The notes under the pieces: model-generated | Seen by the model: only the letters and a program-made list of their open reading frames with translations | Databases searched by the model: none | Told to the model about the DNA's origin: nothing | Source: Arthonia radiata | Taxonomy: Eukaryota > Ascomycota > Arthoniomycetes > Arthoniales > Arthoniaceae | DNA length: 64,000 bases | Reading direction: 5' to 3' | Assembly: GCA_002989075.1 (NCBI GenBank) | Contig: PSQN01000008.1 | Location: 372,001-436,000, forward strand | In this document: positions 20,816 to 32,863 of the stretch, piece by piece | How the letters are laid out: every line of letters begins with the position of its first letter | Position numbering within the stretch: position 1 is the stretch's first letter | Program-made: the position numbers and the translations under genes

Positions 20816-21329
20816 GGCCAGGATAAATGCGACAGCGTACTGTCAGGATGTTTTCTGTAGTGGGAAGGCAGTGGGTGAGTTTGTTGGAGGAGGTAAAGTT
20901 GCGGTAGGTGAATGTGCGATCAAACCGTGCTTTCTGTGAACTTCTATTACAAGGTTGTAGAACGTGTCGAGGGTGCTTATAAAGAGCGAATGGAAAGTGA
21001 AGAGAAGTTTGCAGTGCTCAGGCAGCCGAATTGGTCATCCAAGGTGCTTCTGGCAGACTTGATGGAGGAAGTGCGTCGGAATCGCGGTCCAAAGTTGAAG
21101 TCAGGGGCCGACCCTGCTCACGGACCTCATTCAGGCTCGTGCTGTCAAGACTGATCAATCACATTCATTCAAGATCGTCCTTGAGGCCAGGGTAGGTAGG
21201 AAATTCCAATCGTGAGCCAAATCCAATATCGACTCTTTTCATACAACGTCTCGCGAACATTATGGCGCAGCTACAGGCTCCAGCAACATAGACTCGAGAG
21301 GACTCGGTAGTCTGATCATCTTGCGCAAG
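20816..21329. promoter_or_regulatory. Divergent promoter PRA1/ERJ5
   Basis: 514 bp between two diverging start codons of secretory-pathway genes. An 80-codon ATG-started frame at 20912-21154 (plus strand) lies inside; it has no recognisable domain and I do not call it a gene. Confidence 0.45.
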
Positions 21330-22608
21330 ATGAGGTTGTTTCATCTTCTCGTCCTCCTCCTTTACCCCCTCCTCGTCCTTTCATGGTCCCCTGACGACCA
21401 CGAGATCTTCCGTCTGAACGACGAGCTGCGCGCGCTCGAAGGCTCCAATATAACCTTCTACGGCTTTCTCTCCGTTACACCCACAGCTTCTACGGAAGAA
21501 ATCAACAAAGCTCTTCGTTCACGCTCGCGCACTCTCCATCCCGACAAGGCCGTCCCAGCAACCGTATCAAAACTCAATGCACAACGCGCAAAGTCTGCTG
21601 GCAAGTCCGGCAAGACTAGCAGCATGACTGTGACACCAAAGGAGCGGAGCAAGATTACGAAAGAAGCGAATGAGCGGTATGCGCGCCTCCCTGCGATCGC
21701 GGGGATACTGCGCGACCACAGAAGAGAACGCTATGACTACTTCCTTAAGAACGGCTTTCCCATCTGGCGCGGAACGGGATACTACTATGCGCGTTTTCGT
21801 CCAGGCCTGGGCATGGTGATTGCAGGACTCCTGCTCGTCTTTGGCGGCGGCATGCACTACGGCGCTATGTACCTGGGCTACAAGCGGCAGCGCGATTTCG
21901 TGTCGCGGTACGTGAGCCATGCGCGACGTACAGCATGGGGTGACGACCCGGGTATACCTGGTCTGTCCGACGCGCTGAACGGGACCGCGACACCCAACAC
22001 ACCGACGCCGCCTCCGGAGCTGGAGCAAGAAAGTAATGGCATGGCGGGCTTGAATCGGCGGCAGAAGCGAATGCAGGAGAAGGAGCAGAAGAAGGAAAAG
22101 GCGAAGCCGATCCGGACGCCGCGGGCGAGTGCGGTGAGAAGGCCCAGTGAGCCGGAGAGTGTAGGACCAAACCCGGCGGGCGCGAGGAAGAAAGTGGTGG
22201 CGCCCAATGGCAAGGTGTTGATTGTGGACGTGGAGGGAAATGTTTTCCTCGAGGAGGAGACTGAAGAAGGCCAGAAGCATGAATTGCTGCTCGATGTGAG
22301 TATTCGTTTGCTTTGATGGCTGTGGTAGATGTGCTGACCGAGCGTTTGAACAGCCTGACGAGATTCCTCGGCCGTCCATCTTCCAGACAGCGCTTTTCCG
22401 TATACCGGTGTGGGCGTACTCGAAGACCGTGGGACGGGTACTGGGTCCCAAGTCGGGTGCTGATCCTAATGAGCAGCTGCTTGCTGAGAACGACCTCACG
22501 ATAGACAACCCGGACGCGCATCCTGGTGAGGTACTGGACAACGCAGCGTCAATGAATCTCAATGCGGACGTCCGAAAACGAAAAGCGAAAGCAAGGGGCA
22601 AAAAGTGA
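21330..22608 (+). CDS. ERJ5: ER membrane J-protein Erj5
   Basis: Exons 21330-22295 and 22354-22608, with a 58-bp intron in phase 0; 406 residues. Erj5 is a type I ER membrane protein with a lumenal J domain that stimulates BiP/Kar2. Residues 1-19 form a signal peptide (MRLFHLLVLLLYPLLVLSW). The J domain spans ~40-145 and contains the HPD tripeptide at 70-72 (RTLHPDK), with a basic insert between helices II and III. A membrane segment at about residues 160-180 (GMVIAGLLLVFGGGMHYGAM) is followed by a long charged cytosolic tail ending KAKARGKK. The ATG at 21330 directly precedes the signal peptide and is the obvious start. Confidence 0.92.
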
Positions 22609-22832
22609 TGTACAAAAGCCCACTGATGAAAAATATAGATACTTTTCTTTGCCATCGTAGAGATGCTCTGGATGTCCAAGCACGCTTTTGTTTCGTGCTA
22701 AATAACGCGCCTCCGAGGCGGGTCAATAGTGCCGCCTGCCTGTACAATGCCGCTGAAAGTGCCCATGTCATGCTGTGGTCATGCCTCTAATAGTCCTACA
22801 AAATCTTCATCCATGCCAAGCCGTTGGTCTCG

Positions 22833-24471
22833 TTACGCTGTGATCAACCTGCTCTCCATCCATCGCGCAAACTTCACGATTGGTGTGTCTACCAGCCGCC
22901 AGAAGACGTCTGCCGCCCATACGGTCACCGGAATGATGAACAAGCAAGAAATGACGTATCCTGCTTCAAAATTGAACCTAGGATCAGTGCCGGTCATCGA
23001 GTATATCCAAGGGAAGATCTAGCCAGGGTGTTAGTACTCACGGGCTAACGAAGATTAGACGACATACTGTGTATCCAAATGTATGAATTACTGGCCCATG
23101 CATGAGATAGATCGCATAGCTGATCTTGCCAAGGTATAGAACAAGTGGTGTATTGAACGGTCGCTTGAGAAAGTCGGCATGATTAACAGACCACACGATT
23201 TGCACCGCAGCAAAGCACTGCCAGAAGCGATACTTCTCGCCGTAGTACTCCGGGATCCAAGTGGCAAGATATTGATAGCCGGGGGTTATCTCGCCAGCAG
23301 TGTCCGGATACGAAGCCAGATAGAGGCCCACAACAAAGTTCGTTCCCCAGAACCAGTTCCACAGTTTCTCTGACCGCACGGTCTTCTTGTTGAGCTCGGG
23401 GTGATATGTCGCAGGCGGTGCTGCTTGCTCACGCGCAATTCTGACCTGATCCAATTCTGCCAGCAGACAACCAGACCAAAAGAGGCAGATCTCCCAGCGA
23501 TCCCAGTGTAGACCCCACCAGATCAGCCCCAAGATTGTTGCCATGCGCACTGAGGTACCCATACGCGCGACCATGAAGTGCGTCAGGAAGAGCACCATGC
23601 TTGCACGAAACTCGCAGGGAATGGTCCACAGATGTCGGTCCAGGTCGACCGAACCTGCAAAGATGAACCAGTTGAAGACGTTGACAAAGTCAAACATTTT
23701 GTAGCCCCAGTCGACAAATTGTGTGTACGCATCCGGCCACGTCGGTGGATGATCCTCATAGACTGCGCGTAACTGCCCCGAAAACTCCAGGGTATGTAGG
23801 TATAGGCCCATCTGCGCCATGCAAGCCACCATAAAGGTCGACACAAAGCACGGTAGGAAAAGCCTCAGGGGCCGTCTTATGACGGAAGAGCTCATAGTCG
23901 CAAGTAGCCCGTCGTACTGTTTTGCACGCATCTGTTTCAATGGCTTATAACTGAGAGCGTACCCGGAGATGACAAAGAAGATGGCGACCATCGGCGGTCC
24001 TGAGTAGAACAGCCGGACGATAGGAAGCTGGATCAACCACGTGTTGTCGCCTGGATTGCCTGCACCAAAGCCGAACGTAATGAACCATGTTCCGTACGAC
24101 AGGTGACACAGAAATACCACAAATGCCGCCAGCCCACGCATACCGTCCAGATATGCGGTGGGATGTATCTTCTCTGGTTTTCCATGTTCTCCCGACAGTC
24201 TTGATTGTATGAAGCTGGGTATCAGCTGGTAGAGGCAGCGACCAAGTATGTGTACGATCGCGCGAGCATCGAGGTTCTCCCTTAGAGCTCTGTAATCCAC
24301 AGGGACTTTCTTTCTCTGTGTCCAGGTGGCTCCCAGGGCCTTCTTCAAGGGTGAGGACGGCCGCGGCGCATCGAAATAGCCATTGGCGCCATATGCGCCA
24401 AGTTTTTCGGAATTCAATGTAGGCAGGAAATAGCCGTTGGCCTTGTGGTCAGGAAGTCCGGGTGAGTTCAT
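22833..24471 (-). CDS. Membrane acyltransferase, acyltransferase-3 family
   Basis: Exons (minus strand) are 24471-23068 and 23018-22833; the 49-bp intron has GTATGT, TACTAAC and CTAG. The product is 529 residues. The first ~105 residues are cytosolic. From there, YLDGMRGLAAFVVFLCHLSY carries the acyltransferase-3 signature with its catalytic-type His, followed by about ten membrane segments including FFVISGYALSYKPL and LYLGKISYAIYLMHGPV. The family transfers acyl groups (often acetyl) to sugars, lipids or small metabolites across membranes; the substrate cannot be deduced. The second exon supplies the last helix (VISCLFIIPVTVWAADVFW) and the conserved VDTPIVKFARWMES. A PTH11-like protein and an O-methyltransferase follow on the same strand, so a role in decorating a metabolite is possible but unproven. 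Confidence 0.88.
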
Positions 24472-25504
24472 GATCCAGTGGTGCTTGTTTCCGGTGGACT
24501 CATCGCAGGGACTTGGGGGTGATCAAACGACAGTGTATGCCCGAAGGCAAGAGAACAAGGGGAAGGTGCCAGTGGCTATCGATTAGTGTCTGTTTGATTA
24601 GACAGACGCAATTATTGGCAGGAAAGAGAACAGCGCAGGATGAAGATCCGACAGGAAGAGAGGTATGGAGATGCTGGCTTGACTGGCCGAGCGCAGTGGA
24701 ATGCAGCGGTAGAAACGACTAACGAGTGGAGGTGGACATTACGGACTGTGAATAATACAGATGGAGAACCGTGGCCAGGATTGTTAGGAGAAGGGAGGGT
24801 CAGACTGGACGGAGAAGAGCAAGGAGAATTCATCTTGTGTTTGAGTCTGACGGCGTTTAAGCACGATTTGTGCGCGGTCTCGTTTGGTGGCGGTCCAGTG
24901 TCCACATCATCGCTCGGCTGATTTTGGGGTGGACTAGTATGTGCCGCTAAGCATCAGAGATCCGATTGGCTCGGATGAGGTCTCCAGCTGTCACGTGTTG
25001 CTCCCCTGCCGATAGCATCTTCGTTGTCAACTCACTACAAACGCCCCATACTGCTCCTGTTCCCAGGAAACATGCCGTCTGGGTGGATCAATCGAGTATG
25101 TGCGGAGTTGAAAACCTCAGCGATGGGGGCACGGTGTTACAAGCGACGCTTATGGGCAGATGATCTGTTTCACCTCCCTGCTTTGATAGCTGTCGGAGAC
25201 CGCGTGCGCGTTGTGTTTCATCCCGAGCGAATGCAGTAGTTAGTCAGGACAGAGCTCACTCCCAAACGATCTCACGTGGGTATCAAGAAAATAATAAGCT
25301 ACGGCTGACAGCAGACAGCTCAATGGTCTGAAAGCATTACAATCGTTTTCATTTCTTCATCGATGATACTTCCCCCCGTCACCGTGATACACACTGCGAA
25401 GAGCTACTCACAGTTTCTCGAGCCGGACGACACGCCACAGCCCGCGCACATTCTATTCTTAACTGTAACAGGGTCTGACCACAACGCATGATAGAACGTG
25501 TCCC
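24472..25504. other. 1-kb intergenic region
   Basis: Promoter side of the acyltransferase and 3' side of the PTH11-like gene. No convincing coding frame, repeat or RNA was seen. Confidence 0.5.
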
Positions 25505-26738
25505 TCAAACGATGAAAGGCATCTCTCCGCGTACCGTCTCATGCACCGTCGTGGGCAGCGTAGACCACGATTTGTTCCCAGTTGCTTGGGTGGTTCTTCG
25601 TTCAATGTCCACAAGATGGATGTCATCATCCTGCGACTGAGACGACTCCTTCCCTATTGTGCCGGTACTGCTGAACATGGCCTTGATCTTAGCGCTGACA
25701 TTGGGCTTATCGTGGTTCTCATTGGTATTGTTGCGGAAGTTATTGTTCGAGGAGCGCCCACTCTTTCTATATAAGGTGCTAGATTTCTCACGAAATAGGC
25801 GCAGAAAGGGCCCTATGGTAGGTAGAGAGGCCGCCATAATGAGAACGTTGGTCTCGGTAGCGGTGAACACCAGTAGAGGTACATCGGCCCCTACGAACTC
25901 TGTTAAACCGTGTTGTGACCAAAAGGCGGATCGGACATCGCTTGGACAAGATCACCTACATGTCGGATCATCTCGGGAGGCAGCGCCAACCTGGTAGAGT
26001 AGTGTGCACTTGTAGATTGTCACTGCGCAAGCTAAGATGCCACCTCCAAGTGCGGTGGAGATCGCCACCTTCTTCACCAAAGGCATCTGCAGTTTCCAGA
26101 TGATGAAAGGTGGGAACACGGCCCAGAAAAGATCCAGAAAGGCCGAGTATGCGCCGATGTAGTACGAGTAGTCAAGAATGATTCTGGGGTTCCAGCAGGT
26201 CCCAGGGACATTCTTGGGATCCCACTGATGGGGGCGTGGTGTGCATTGTGCATACCAAAACACCGACAGCGCGACACACAAGGCGAGCAGGCTCACCGCC
26301 ATAGCCCAGAAGATGATGCGCGTTGGACGAGATAGACTGAGAAGTCGCTCTAGAAGAGCTACGATGGCCAGCTTCGGCAGTGCAAAGGTAAGTACTGCAA
26401 GACACTTCGAGATTGTGGAAAAGTAGAGTGCTGTGGTCGCTTCTTCCGGCGGGCTGATGGCCGACATGTGCATGCCATAGCCATGCGATGTGGCTGCGGA
26501 CAATACGGCCACGTAGGCTATTTGCATGACGACGGCCGGCAAAATCAAGTAGTCATCGAAACCAAGATTCCTCGTCGATAGTCGTGAGGCTATCCGGAGA
26601 ATTACGACCGCTATCTTCATATTAGTAAAGGGCGATATAGGTGACTCGGGTCCCAACAAACGTACTAATAGAGCCAGCAGTAAGACCCCAGCCCACTCCA
26701 TTGATGAGTTGACGTCTGTCTTCTCCGCCGTAGGACAT
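25505..26738 (-). CDS. PTH11-like rhodopsin-domain membrane protein
   Basis: Exons (minus strand) are 26738-26666, 26610-25960 and 25890-25505, with introns of 55 and 69 bp; 369 residues. After splicing the N-terminus reads INGVGWGLTAGSITVVILR and the third junction reads DDPTWADVPLLVFTATETN, both typical of the fungal rhodopsin-like domain (PF20684). Seven hydrophobic segments span residues ~12-285, followed by an ~85-residue polar, Ser/Asn-rich cytosolic tail. The domain core has RLSTRNLGFDDYLILPAVV and the extracellular CTPRPHQWDP...GTCW cysteine pair. Relatives include Magnaporthe Pth11, a non-canonical GPCR-like surface sensor, but this protein lacks a CFEM domain. Ligand and signalling partners are unknown. 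Confidence 0.85.
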
Positions 26739-27554
26739 GTTTCATATGAGTACAAGATACACTGACATACCGGGATGTTCTGCATGAACGACAAGGTAGG
26801 GAAAGAGCTATGCAACAAAGCGAGATGCTCCAGTGACTAAATGAGAAACGCAAAGAGCGGGATGCATTCTGCCTTGGGTAGCTTTCGCCATCCGAGCGGT
26901 CCAAGCCTGTTCTTCCGTCCAGGACGCATGCAGCATGCCACGCTCTTGGGGCTCACACGACATGCGGCAGCTAACCCGCGTGGTCAGCGTATGGCGCAAC
27001 GGCATGAAGGAGAAATGTATTCCACTGCCGGCGCTCAACTGATGTGCCTGGCGTCTGCCGCGATGGCCGTTTGATCCGGGATAGGAAGGCTTCGGGTGTG
27101 TAACAGGAGAGCGTGGAACAAGACGTAGTGCTGATGAGATAGCACTGCAAGCGGATTATTGGATGTGGTCGTGGAATGTGTTGGGGGCCGAGTTAATGAC
27201 TGCACATCCAAATTTGGAAGCACTGTGTTTTAGCGGCCGTGAAGAACAAGGGTGCGAAGGGACAATTGCTACAATAATAAAATGTGTTCCTGTCCCTGGG
27301 CATCAGCGGCCAAGCGTTGGCCCCGAAAGATGGAACAAGGGCTTTGCAACACCGCGAGAGTGTATGCGTATTGCTCTATTCATGATGCCAATTCCGACTC
27401 CGGACGGATTGGATAAGGGCACACAACCCGACGCCTGTTGATTCTGTCCAACACCCAAGCGAAGCGTGAGCGCCCTGTGGAATGTCGCTGAGGCCGAGTT
27501 GAAGCAACGTCGCAGTGTGTGAACGGTAGCTTTGACTTGGCTCTTCATGCTTCG
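26739..27554. other. Intergenic region
   Basis: Promoter of the PTH11-like gene plus the 3' flank of the O-methyltransferase gene. No other feature was seen. Confidence 0.5.
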
Positions 27555-28826
27555 TCAAGCGCTGGGCACAGCTTCAATAACGCTGTTACCCGGGTTTTCT
27601 CTACCATGTATCTTGACAATGCGGAAGCCAGCCTCGTTCAGGAGAGAATGCCATTGGGCTTCACTGCGCTCTTTCCCGGCCAGTTGCATCATATTGATGT
27701 CCCTCAACACCTTTCTCGGGTCAGCGTTTCTATTATCAATCACCAGCTCCCCAATAAGAAGCCTTGAGGTGTGTCCTCGCATTGCGTCGAGTTGATTACG
27801 CAAGATTGAGAGACATGCTGCGTCGGGCCAATCGTGCAGGATATGCCGCAGCATATAAGCGGAAGCGCCCTTGACTGGTTGCGCTTGCTTCATGAAGTCG
27901 TACGCCAGCGTCTTAACTTGATCTTCTTTGATGACTACCCCAGACGCGACAACGCTTGCAAGATCTTGCAACACTGCGTGCTTGGCGATACTCGGGTGCG
28001 TGGCTATTATTTCCGCGAGTATCCCCCCCTGGCCTCCAGCTACATCGACGAGAGTGACTCCATCCGCGCCAGGTTGCAGCTGATTGAATGGGTATGTACG
28101 TGCTATTTCCTTGGCACCGATAGAGTTGTGAAATGCCATCGCTCGATTGAAGTTTTCGTAGCTACTGGGCGTCTGTGCCAACCATTCGAAATAGCCGATG
28201 TCCTTGAGGCCTCTGGCGAACACGGCTGGTGTGTTGTAAGGGTCTGCTGGCGAGCGGTAACCGTTATGGACGTAGTAGTCATTCAAGCGCGACATAGTGA
28301 AGCCAACGTTATCCGACATATCTGATAAAACTCTTTAGCACATGCTTCAACCAGAGCCAGAAAGCATATATTTCTCACGGCTAATCATCGCCTTTGTCGT
28401 AGCGTCAGCGAAGATTTTACTCATCGCGTTCGCTGCATACATCCCCTCGGAGACCTCTTGCAGCATCCCTAGACTTGCTGCAGCACGTGCAATTCGTTGG
28501 AAGAACTCAGGATCTGCGTTGCACTTCGACGCCAGCGCATCGACAGTTGCGGGCCCCGCGATGGGCAGATGCTCGAACAGACCCATCTGCACGCCAATGC
28601 GCACGACGGCATTCGCATGAGGCTGTAGATTGAATTGCTGCAAGCGGGCAGGTGGAGCTGTAGATAGATGCGACAAAGCAGCCGCAGCTCCAGATATTTT
28701 GCTCAGTGCCTCCGCCTTTGTGGCTGGGCCAGTAGCGGTCTCGTAAAGGGCTAGAGCACACTGGACATGTTTTACATGTGTGGACAGAATGTGAGCCGGA
28801 GGCTCGAAGACGACCGGCCCCGCCAT
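27555..28826 (-). CDS. SAM-dependent O-methyltransferase, COMT-like
   Basis: Exons (minus strand) are 28826-28379 and 28321-27555, with a 57-bp intron that splits a His codon; 404 residues, normal for fungal secondary-metabolism O-methyltransferases (AflP/OmtA and sterigmatocystin class). The N-terminal half is the helical dimerisation domain. The SAM-binding glycine motif is VDVAGGQGG at ~241-249, VLQDL is the acidic loop, and MLRHILHDWPDA at ~307-317 contains the presumed catalytic His of HDW. The C-terminal FRIVKIHGRENPGNSVIEA closes the Rossmann fold. It would methylate a phenolic or polyketide hydroxyl. There is no polyketide or peptide synthase in the window, so the substrate is unknown. 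It is divergent from the LRR gene. Confidence 0.9.
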
Positions 28827-29462
28827 CTCTATCGGGGATTTGCTGGACTAAAGTACTCGCAATCTTGGTCCCTGGCGGTGAACGGGAACAACGCATACGC
28901 GGCGACAATCCAGAACTATAGAAAACGGAAAAGAGATATCAGGACAAGCAAAGTATGTTGACTCTTTAAGGGTTCTCTCGTGGGATCAATTACAGCATGT
29001 GTTCTTCGTTTTTGCCTGCTATAGGAGTTGAGGGAGTGCTGACCGCGGCTTTCCATGGACAAAAGGCAGGCAAGAGGGCCGGATGACGGCGTTCGAAGCT
29101 CCGATGCAGTACATGACATGCAGATGAAAGGCGCAGACTGTTGTGACCAGATGCCTATCGCAGAAATGAAGCGGAGGATTTGGGTGGTCTTGATGACTGT
29201 TGCTTAGCGAGCGAGTCAAAAAGTAGAGGAGCGAGTCAAGATAGCAGCGGAATCACGTGCTGCGTGGATCGGCGGGATGACGTCTAGCTTCCGCGGCGTC
29301 CATCTCTTTCTTGGCGTGAACCCGTTCTTTCCACGCCCAACGTTGTTATCTTGTAAACACCACGCGTCTTCTGCTCTCACTTCGACCACTGCCGCACGTG
29401 CTCAATCGCCGGCCTGAGACGTATTCTTATGCAGCTCAGATCCACACTCACTTCTAGTCGCA
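28827..29462. promoter_or_regulatory. Divergent promoter OMT/LRR gene
   Basis: 636 bp between two diverging starts. It contains an 11-bp direct repeat (gagcgagtcaa) at 29209-29219 and 29229-29239, exactly 20 bp apart, and a TGACGTC half-palindrome near 29278. Confidence 0.45.
29209..29239. repeat. Direct repeat gagcgagtcaa with 20-bp period
   Basis: Two identical 11-mers start at 29209 and 29229, about two helical turns apart, in the OMT/LRR intergenic region. This could be a paired protein-binding site; no known factor is assigned. Confidence 0.5.
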
Positions 29463-31328
29463 ATGTACTCGAATACCACTACGCCGCCGTCTTCACCACC
29501 TCTTGGCGCCCTGACCGACACCAAGACCACAATGTAAGCACTGCATAAACCTCGGTTCTCCTTCCGTCTCCCATGCTTGTAGTTTGAGCAAGACTCGCCC
29601 CTCCCGCCCTCGAATCATGTGCTAATTGTCGGCGCTCAGGGTACCAACTAAGCTAACGTCACCCAAATCGCCCAAGCTCCCACCTCGTCGCAAACGCCCG
29701 CGTGTATCAGACGGCAACAATGATCAAGGCTATGCCTCAGCATCATCATCGCAAAACGGCGATCTCTCCTCCGTCAGCTCAGATGCGCCTTTCTTCTCCT
29801 CAGATGATCTTGCAGAGGCCGACGCCTCCAAATACACCTCGCCCGCTCGCAAGAAGCAGTACCGACGCGCGTGGTATGAGCCGGAGCGCTCAGAAAGCGC
29901 CGTCAGTCATCGACTCATGAGAACAGCGACCAAGTTTCCAAAGGATTCTGGCATCTATATGAATAGCGATAGTAGTGACAGCAGCTTCAGTGAAGGCTTT
30001 GAGATTGAGACCGCTGCGTTGAACACAAAGGCTGCGCAGACGGCGAGTGCGAAGATGCAAGCATTCCTGCAGGGTAATGACAGCGAGCAGTCCATCGTGA
30101 CCACTTCGCCGTCACAAGCGAAACCGATGCTGTCAACGCCCAAAACAAAAGACGAGCGGCTTGTCGAGGCGAAAGTCATCTACGCGATAGAGCATGGAAA
30201 GGAAGAGATTGACTTGAGCGGCTTGGATCTGTCGGCTCTTCCTCCTGAGTGCTTTGAAAGCCTCCAAAATTTCGTCAAGCAGCCTGCTTTCTACCCCAAC
30301 GCATACACTGACGCGGCCTGTGTTCCTCTCACCCCGTCACTCATGATCTTTCTCGCAAACAATCGCCTCTCGACCGTGCCATCCAGCCTGTTCGACCTCA
30401 AGTATCTCAAGGCTCTGTCACTCAGGAGAAATCAGCTCACGGAGCTGCCTAGTGCTATTGGCCGATTGAGGTGAGCCCATTTTGCCAACAGTTGCTTCGG
30501 TCTCACTCTTGGACACCCAACGTCGTGGTGGTCGTCTGAGTGATGCAAATGCTAATGCAAAGACATTGTAGAAATTTAAAAGAGCTGAGTCTAGACGGCA
30601 ATCCGCTTCACAGCTTGCCTTGGGAACTACTTCCCATGATCAACGGTCGCAAGCTCGACGACAACAAAGGACAACACTTGACAACAACGAGCTTCCGTGT
30701 GCAATCTTCACAGTTTGCTCTCAGCTCATTGGCTATTGAAACGCTAAGACGACATAGAGCCTCGCAAGACTATGCACTGGCAAAGTGCAAGTGCTCTGGA
30801 AAACTGCACGTATTTGCGCAAACGCGCAAGGCGATATTTGAGCCCGACGGAAGCCTCTCACAAGTATCAACAGTACCAGCGCCTTCCCAGCTGGCAGCGG
30901 ATGAGGCCATGAAGGCTGCAGATGTGCTGCTGGCTCCGCAGTCTCAATTCAAACCAGCTGAGACGTCACAGCGAGCCCCCTCACTGTTCAGTCTTGCCCT
31001 TTCGACTTGTGGGGCTTCGCCGTCATTACCAGACCTACCAGCGTATCTGCCACCGGACACGTCTGATACTATACCGCGTGCTATATACGCAGCTCAAAGA
31101 GTAGTCGAGCTTGAAGGGGCTGGCGGGCGTACTTGCTCGGTTTGCCAGCGGCGATATATCATCGCAAGAGCAGAGTGGGTTGAGTTCGCCTGGTACCAGA
31201 TCAGCCCTGAGCAGATTGATACCAGTGAGCCATTTCCCTTCTTGAGAAGAACATGCAGTTGGGCTTGTGCGGCCAAAGCGGAGCCTGGACGATGCTGTTC
31301 CTCAGTCGACGACAGCGGCGAGGATTGA
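29463..31328 (+). CDS. Leucine-rich-repeat protein with cysteine-rich C-terminus
   Basis: Exons 29463-29533, 29640-30470 and 30572-31328 (introns 106 and 101 bp); 552 residues. The first ~190 residues are basic then Ser/Asp-rich and disordered (KLPPRRKRPR, SDSSDSSFSEGF). LRR-type units begin near IDLSGLDLSALPPECFESL and continue through FLANNRLSTVPSSLFDLKYLKALSLRRNQLTELP, then across the second splice junction to NLKELSLDGNPLHSLPWELL. The C-terminal ~70 residues contain CSVCQRRYIIARAEWVEFAW and later RRTCSWACA, an arrangement of two CxxC/CxxxC pairs that could bind zinc. Such proteins occur widely in filamentous fungi without known function. Exon 1 is included because splicing at AT|G gives a smooth N-terminus starting MYSNTTTPPSSPPLG. 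Confidence 0.85.
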
Positions 31329-32863
31329 GTCACTGAGCGCACATTGTGTGGATTCATGACTGTCGAGCTCCAAGTCGTGCGCACATTCGACCAGCGTAAC
31401 TTCTCAAACGCGATCACTCATAAGATACTGCCGACGCAGGCGACCAGACCGAGGGGTCTTATACTCATTCTTTTTCCGGCTTTCGATTTGACCTGTGTCA
31501 TGTTTCCGCTCGCTTCAAGCTATGAAGATTTAAGATTCGTTTTCTTCTGTTTTCGTGTTGGAAATGGCAATATCGGGTTCATTCGCTTCGGTGATGTCTG
31601 CTTGGCCCCCCACACCCACAATCCTGCCAATGATGCTGTAGCAGTACTTCGTCCAGTGAAATTCGGTCATTGTCGAGCTGTCTCCTTAGAGTCTCTTACT
31701 TGACTCACACTACGTGCTTGAAGTAAGTGCGAGGGTTGCTGACTCTTAGTAGCGGCGTAATCGCATACGAGAGGCTTGAGCTAAGCACCACTGTGTTCGA
31801 ATCACGCGCAGACCCCTTGCTCCAGCAAGATGTACTAGGTCCTGTAAAAGATCTGAGCCCAGATATGCGGTCCACCTGATGGCCCCTAGTGTGAGGCTCC
31901 AGCAACGTCGATCTTTAGAACCGCCAGACCCTGTATTCTTCCAGCTTGTAGCTACAGGTAGTAAGCGGCACTGCTGTGTCATCACAAGCATTGTCGGCAA
32001 GGTGTCAAACGTGACCACTCGAGCAAAGCGCGGACTACGATCCGCCGACTTCATGGAAAAGATGGTCCCTTCTGAGATGCTAGTACCCAGCACCTTCAAA
32101 ATGCTACATGTCTCGAACTGAGAGAAGCGCTCGAGCAAAGCATAGCTGTGGAGTAACCATGTCCGCAAAAGGCACGTTCTTGAGAAGTCCGACACACGCT
32201 GCAGCATCTAGTCTCCTGCCTCAAGGCCTTCCTTGACTGCCACGCTTCTCTAGTGGATGCTAAACGCAGGCGAATTTCCCGGATAGCTGATGTCAACACT
32301 TCACTGCCAGGTCATCCATCTCCAATCCATTTGCATTCCGTGCACTATGTGAGTGGACCTGAACTCACTCCATCATCCTCGCACATGTGTGCTATCTGAA
32401 GGCTAGAGGAGCGTATACTGGTGGCTGGAAAGTGTTATGCCTCCTAGGGGGCGGTCAGCGAGCGCAATGGAGTACGCGTCTCGACCGCATCAGGACTCTT
32501 ATACTACTCACAGCTCGCCTGAAGGCGCGACGCAAGGTAGGGAAAGGTCTTGCATGAGTGTAGGACGCGGTAAACGAGGTCAGCATAGATGCGTTCAGAG
32601 CAGGGTCCGAACGTGTCTCAATAGATGCAATGAAGTCTGCAATCCCAAAAACGACGAATTAGTCACCAGGAGTGTGAAGCATGACGTGCGTGATGAATGC
32701 ATTCGCTACTAAGCATTAGACCTCCGACCGTTTATCATGCACTCAGTGTTGTACATGCGCCGTCGCAGGAAACTGCTGCCGTGATACTGCCTCCCTAGAT
32801 CTCAACGCCATGGGTATCATCGCCTGCTCCGCCCTCGCGATTCGAGAAATCCTCGCCATAGAC
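31329..32863. other. 1.5-kb convergent intergenic region
   Basis: Lies between the 3' ends of the LRR and LYAR-type genes. Frames of 90-150 codons occur on both strands but lack domains and splice logic. A TGACTCA string at 31701-31707 and a GTTCGAATC string near 31790 were examined; neither sits in a supporting context. Confidence 0.5.

Noticed and set aside
20912-21154. 80-codon ATG-started frame in the PRA1/ERJ5 promoter
   Set aside because: Lies in a divergent promoter, without domain resemblance; probably leader sequence.
21567-22679. 370-codon open frame antisense to ERJ5
   Set aside because: It mirrors the codon bias of ERJ5 on the opposite strand, has low-complexity translation (His, Arg, Ser runs) and no domain. 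ERJ5 itself is certain.
31701-31707. TGACTCA, Gcn4-type site
   Set aside because: It lies between two convergent 3' ends, not in a promoter, so chance is the simplest explanation.
31730-31810. GTTCGAATC with TAGCGGCG upstream, tRNA-like
   Set aside because: The T stem pairs only partly and no acceptor or anticodon stem can be drawn.
31746-32207. 153-codon minus-strand frame
   Set aside because: No domain, no splice partner, and composition like random translation of intergenic DNA.
32437-32712. 91-codon ATG-started frame near the LYAR-type gene
   Set aside because: Arg/Ser-rich random-looking translation with no splice or domain support.
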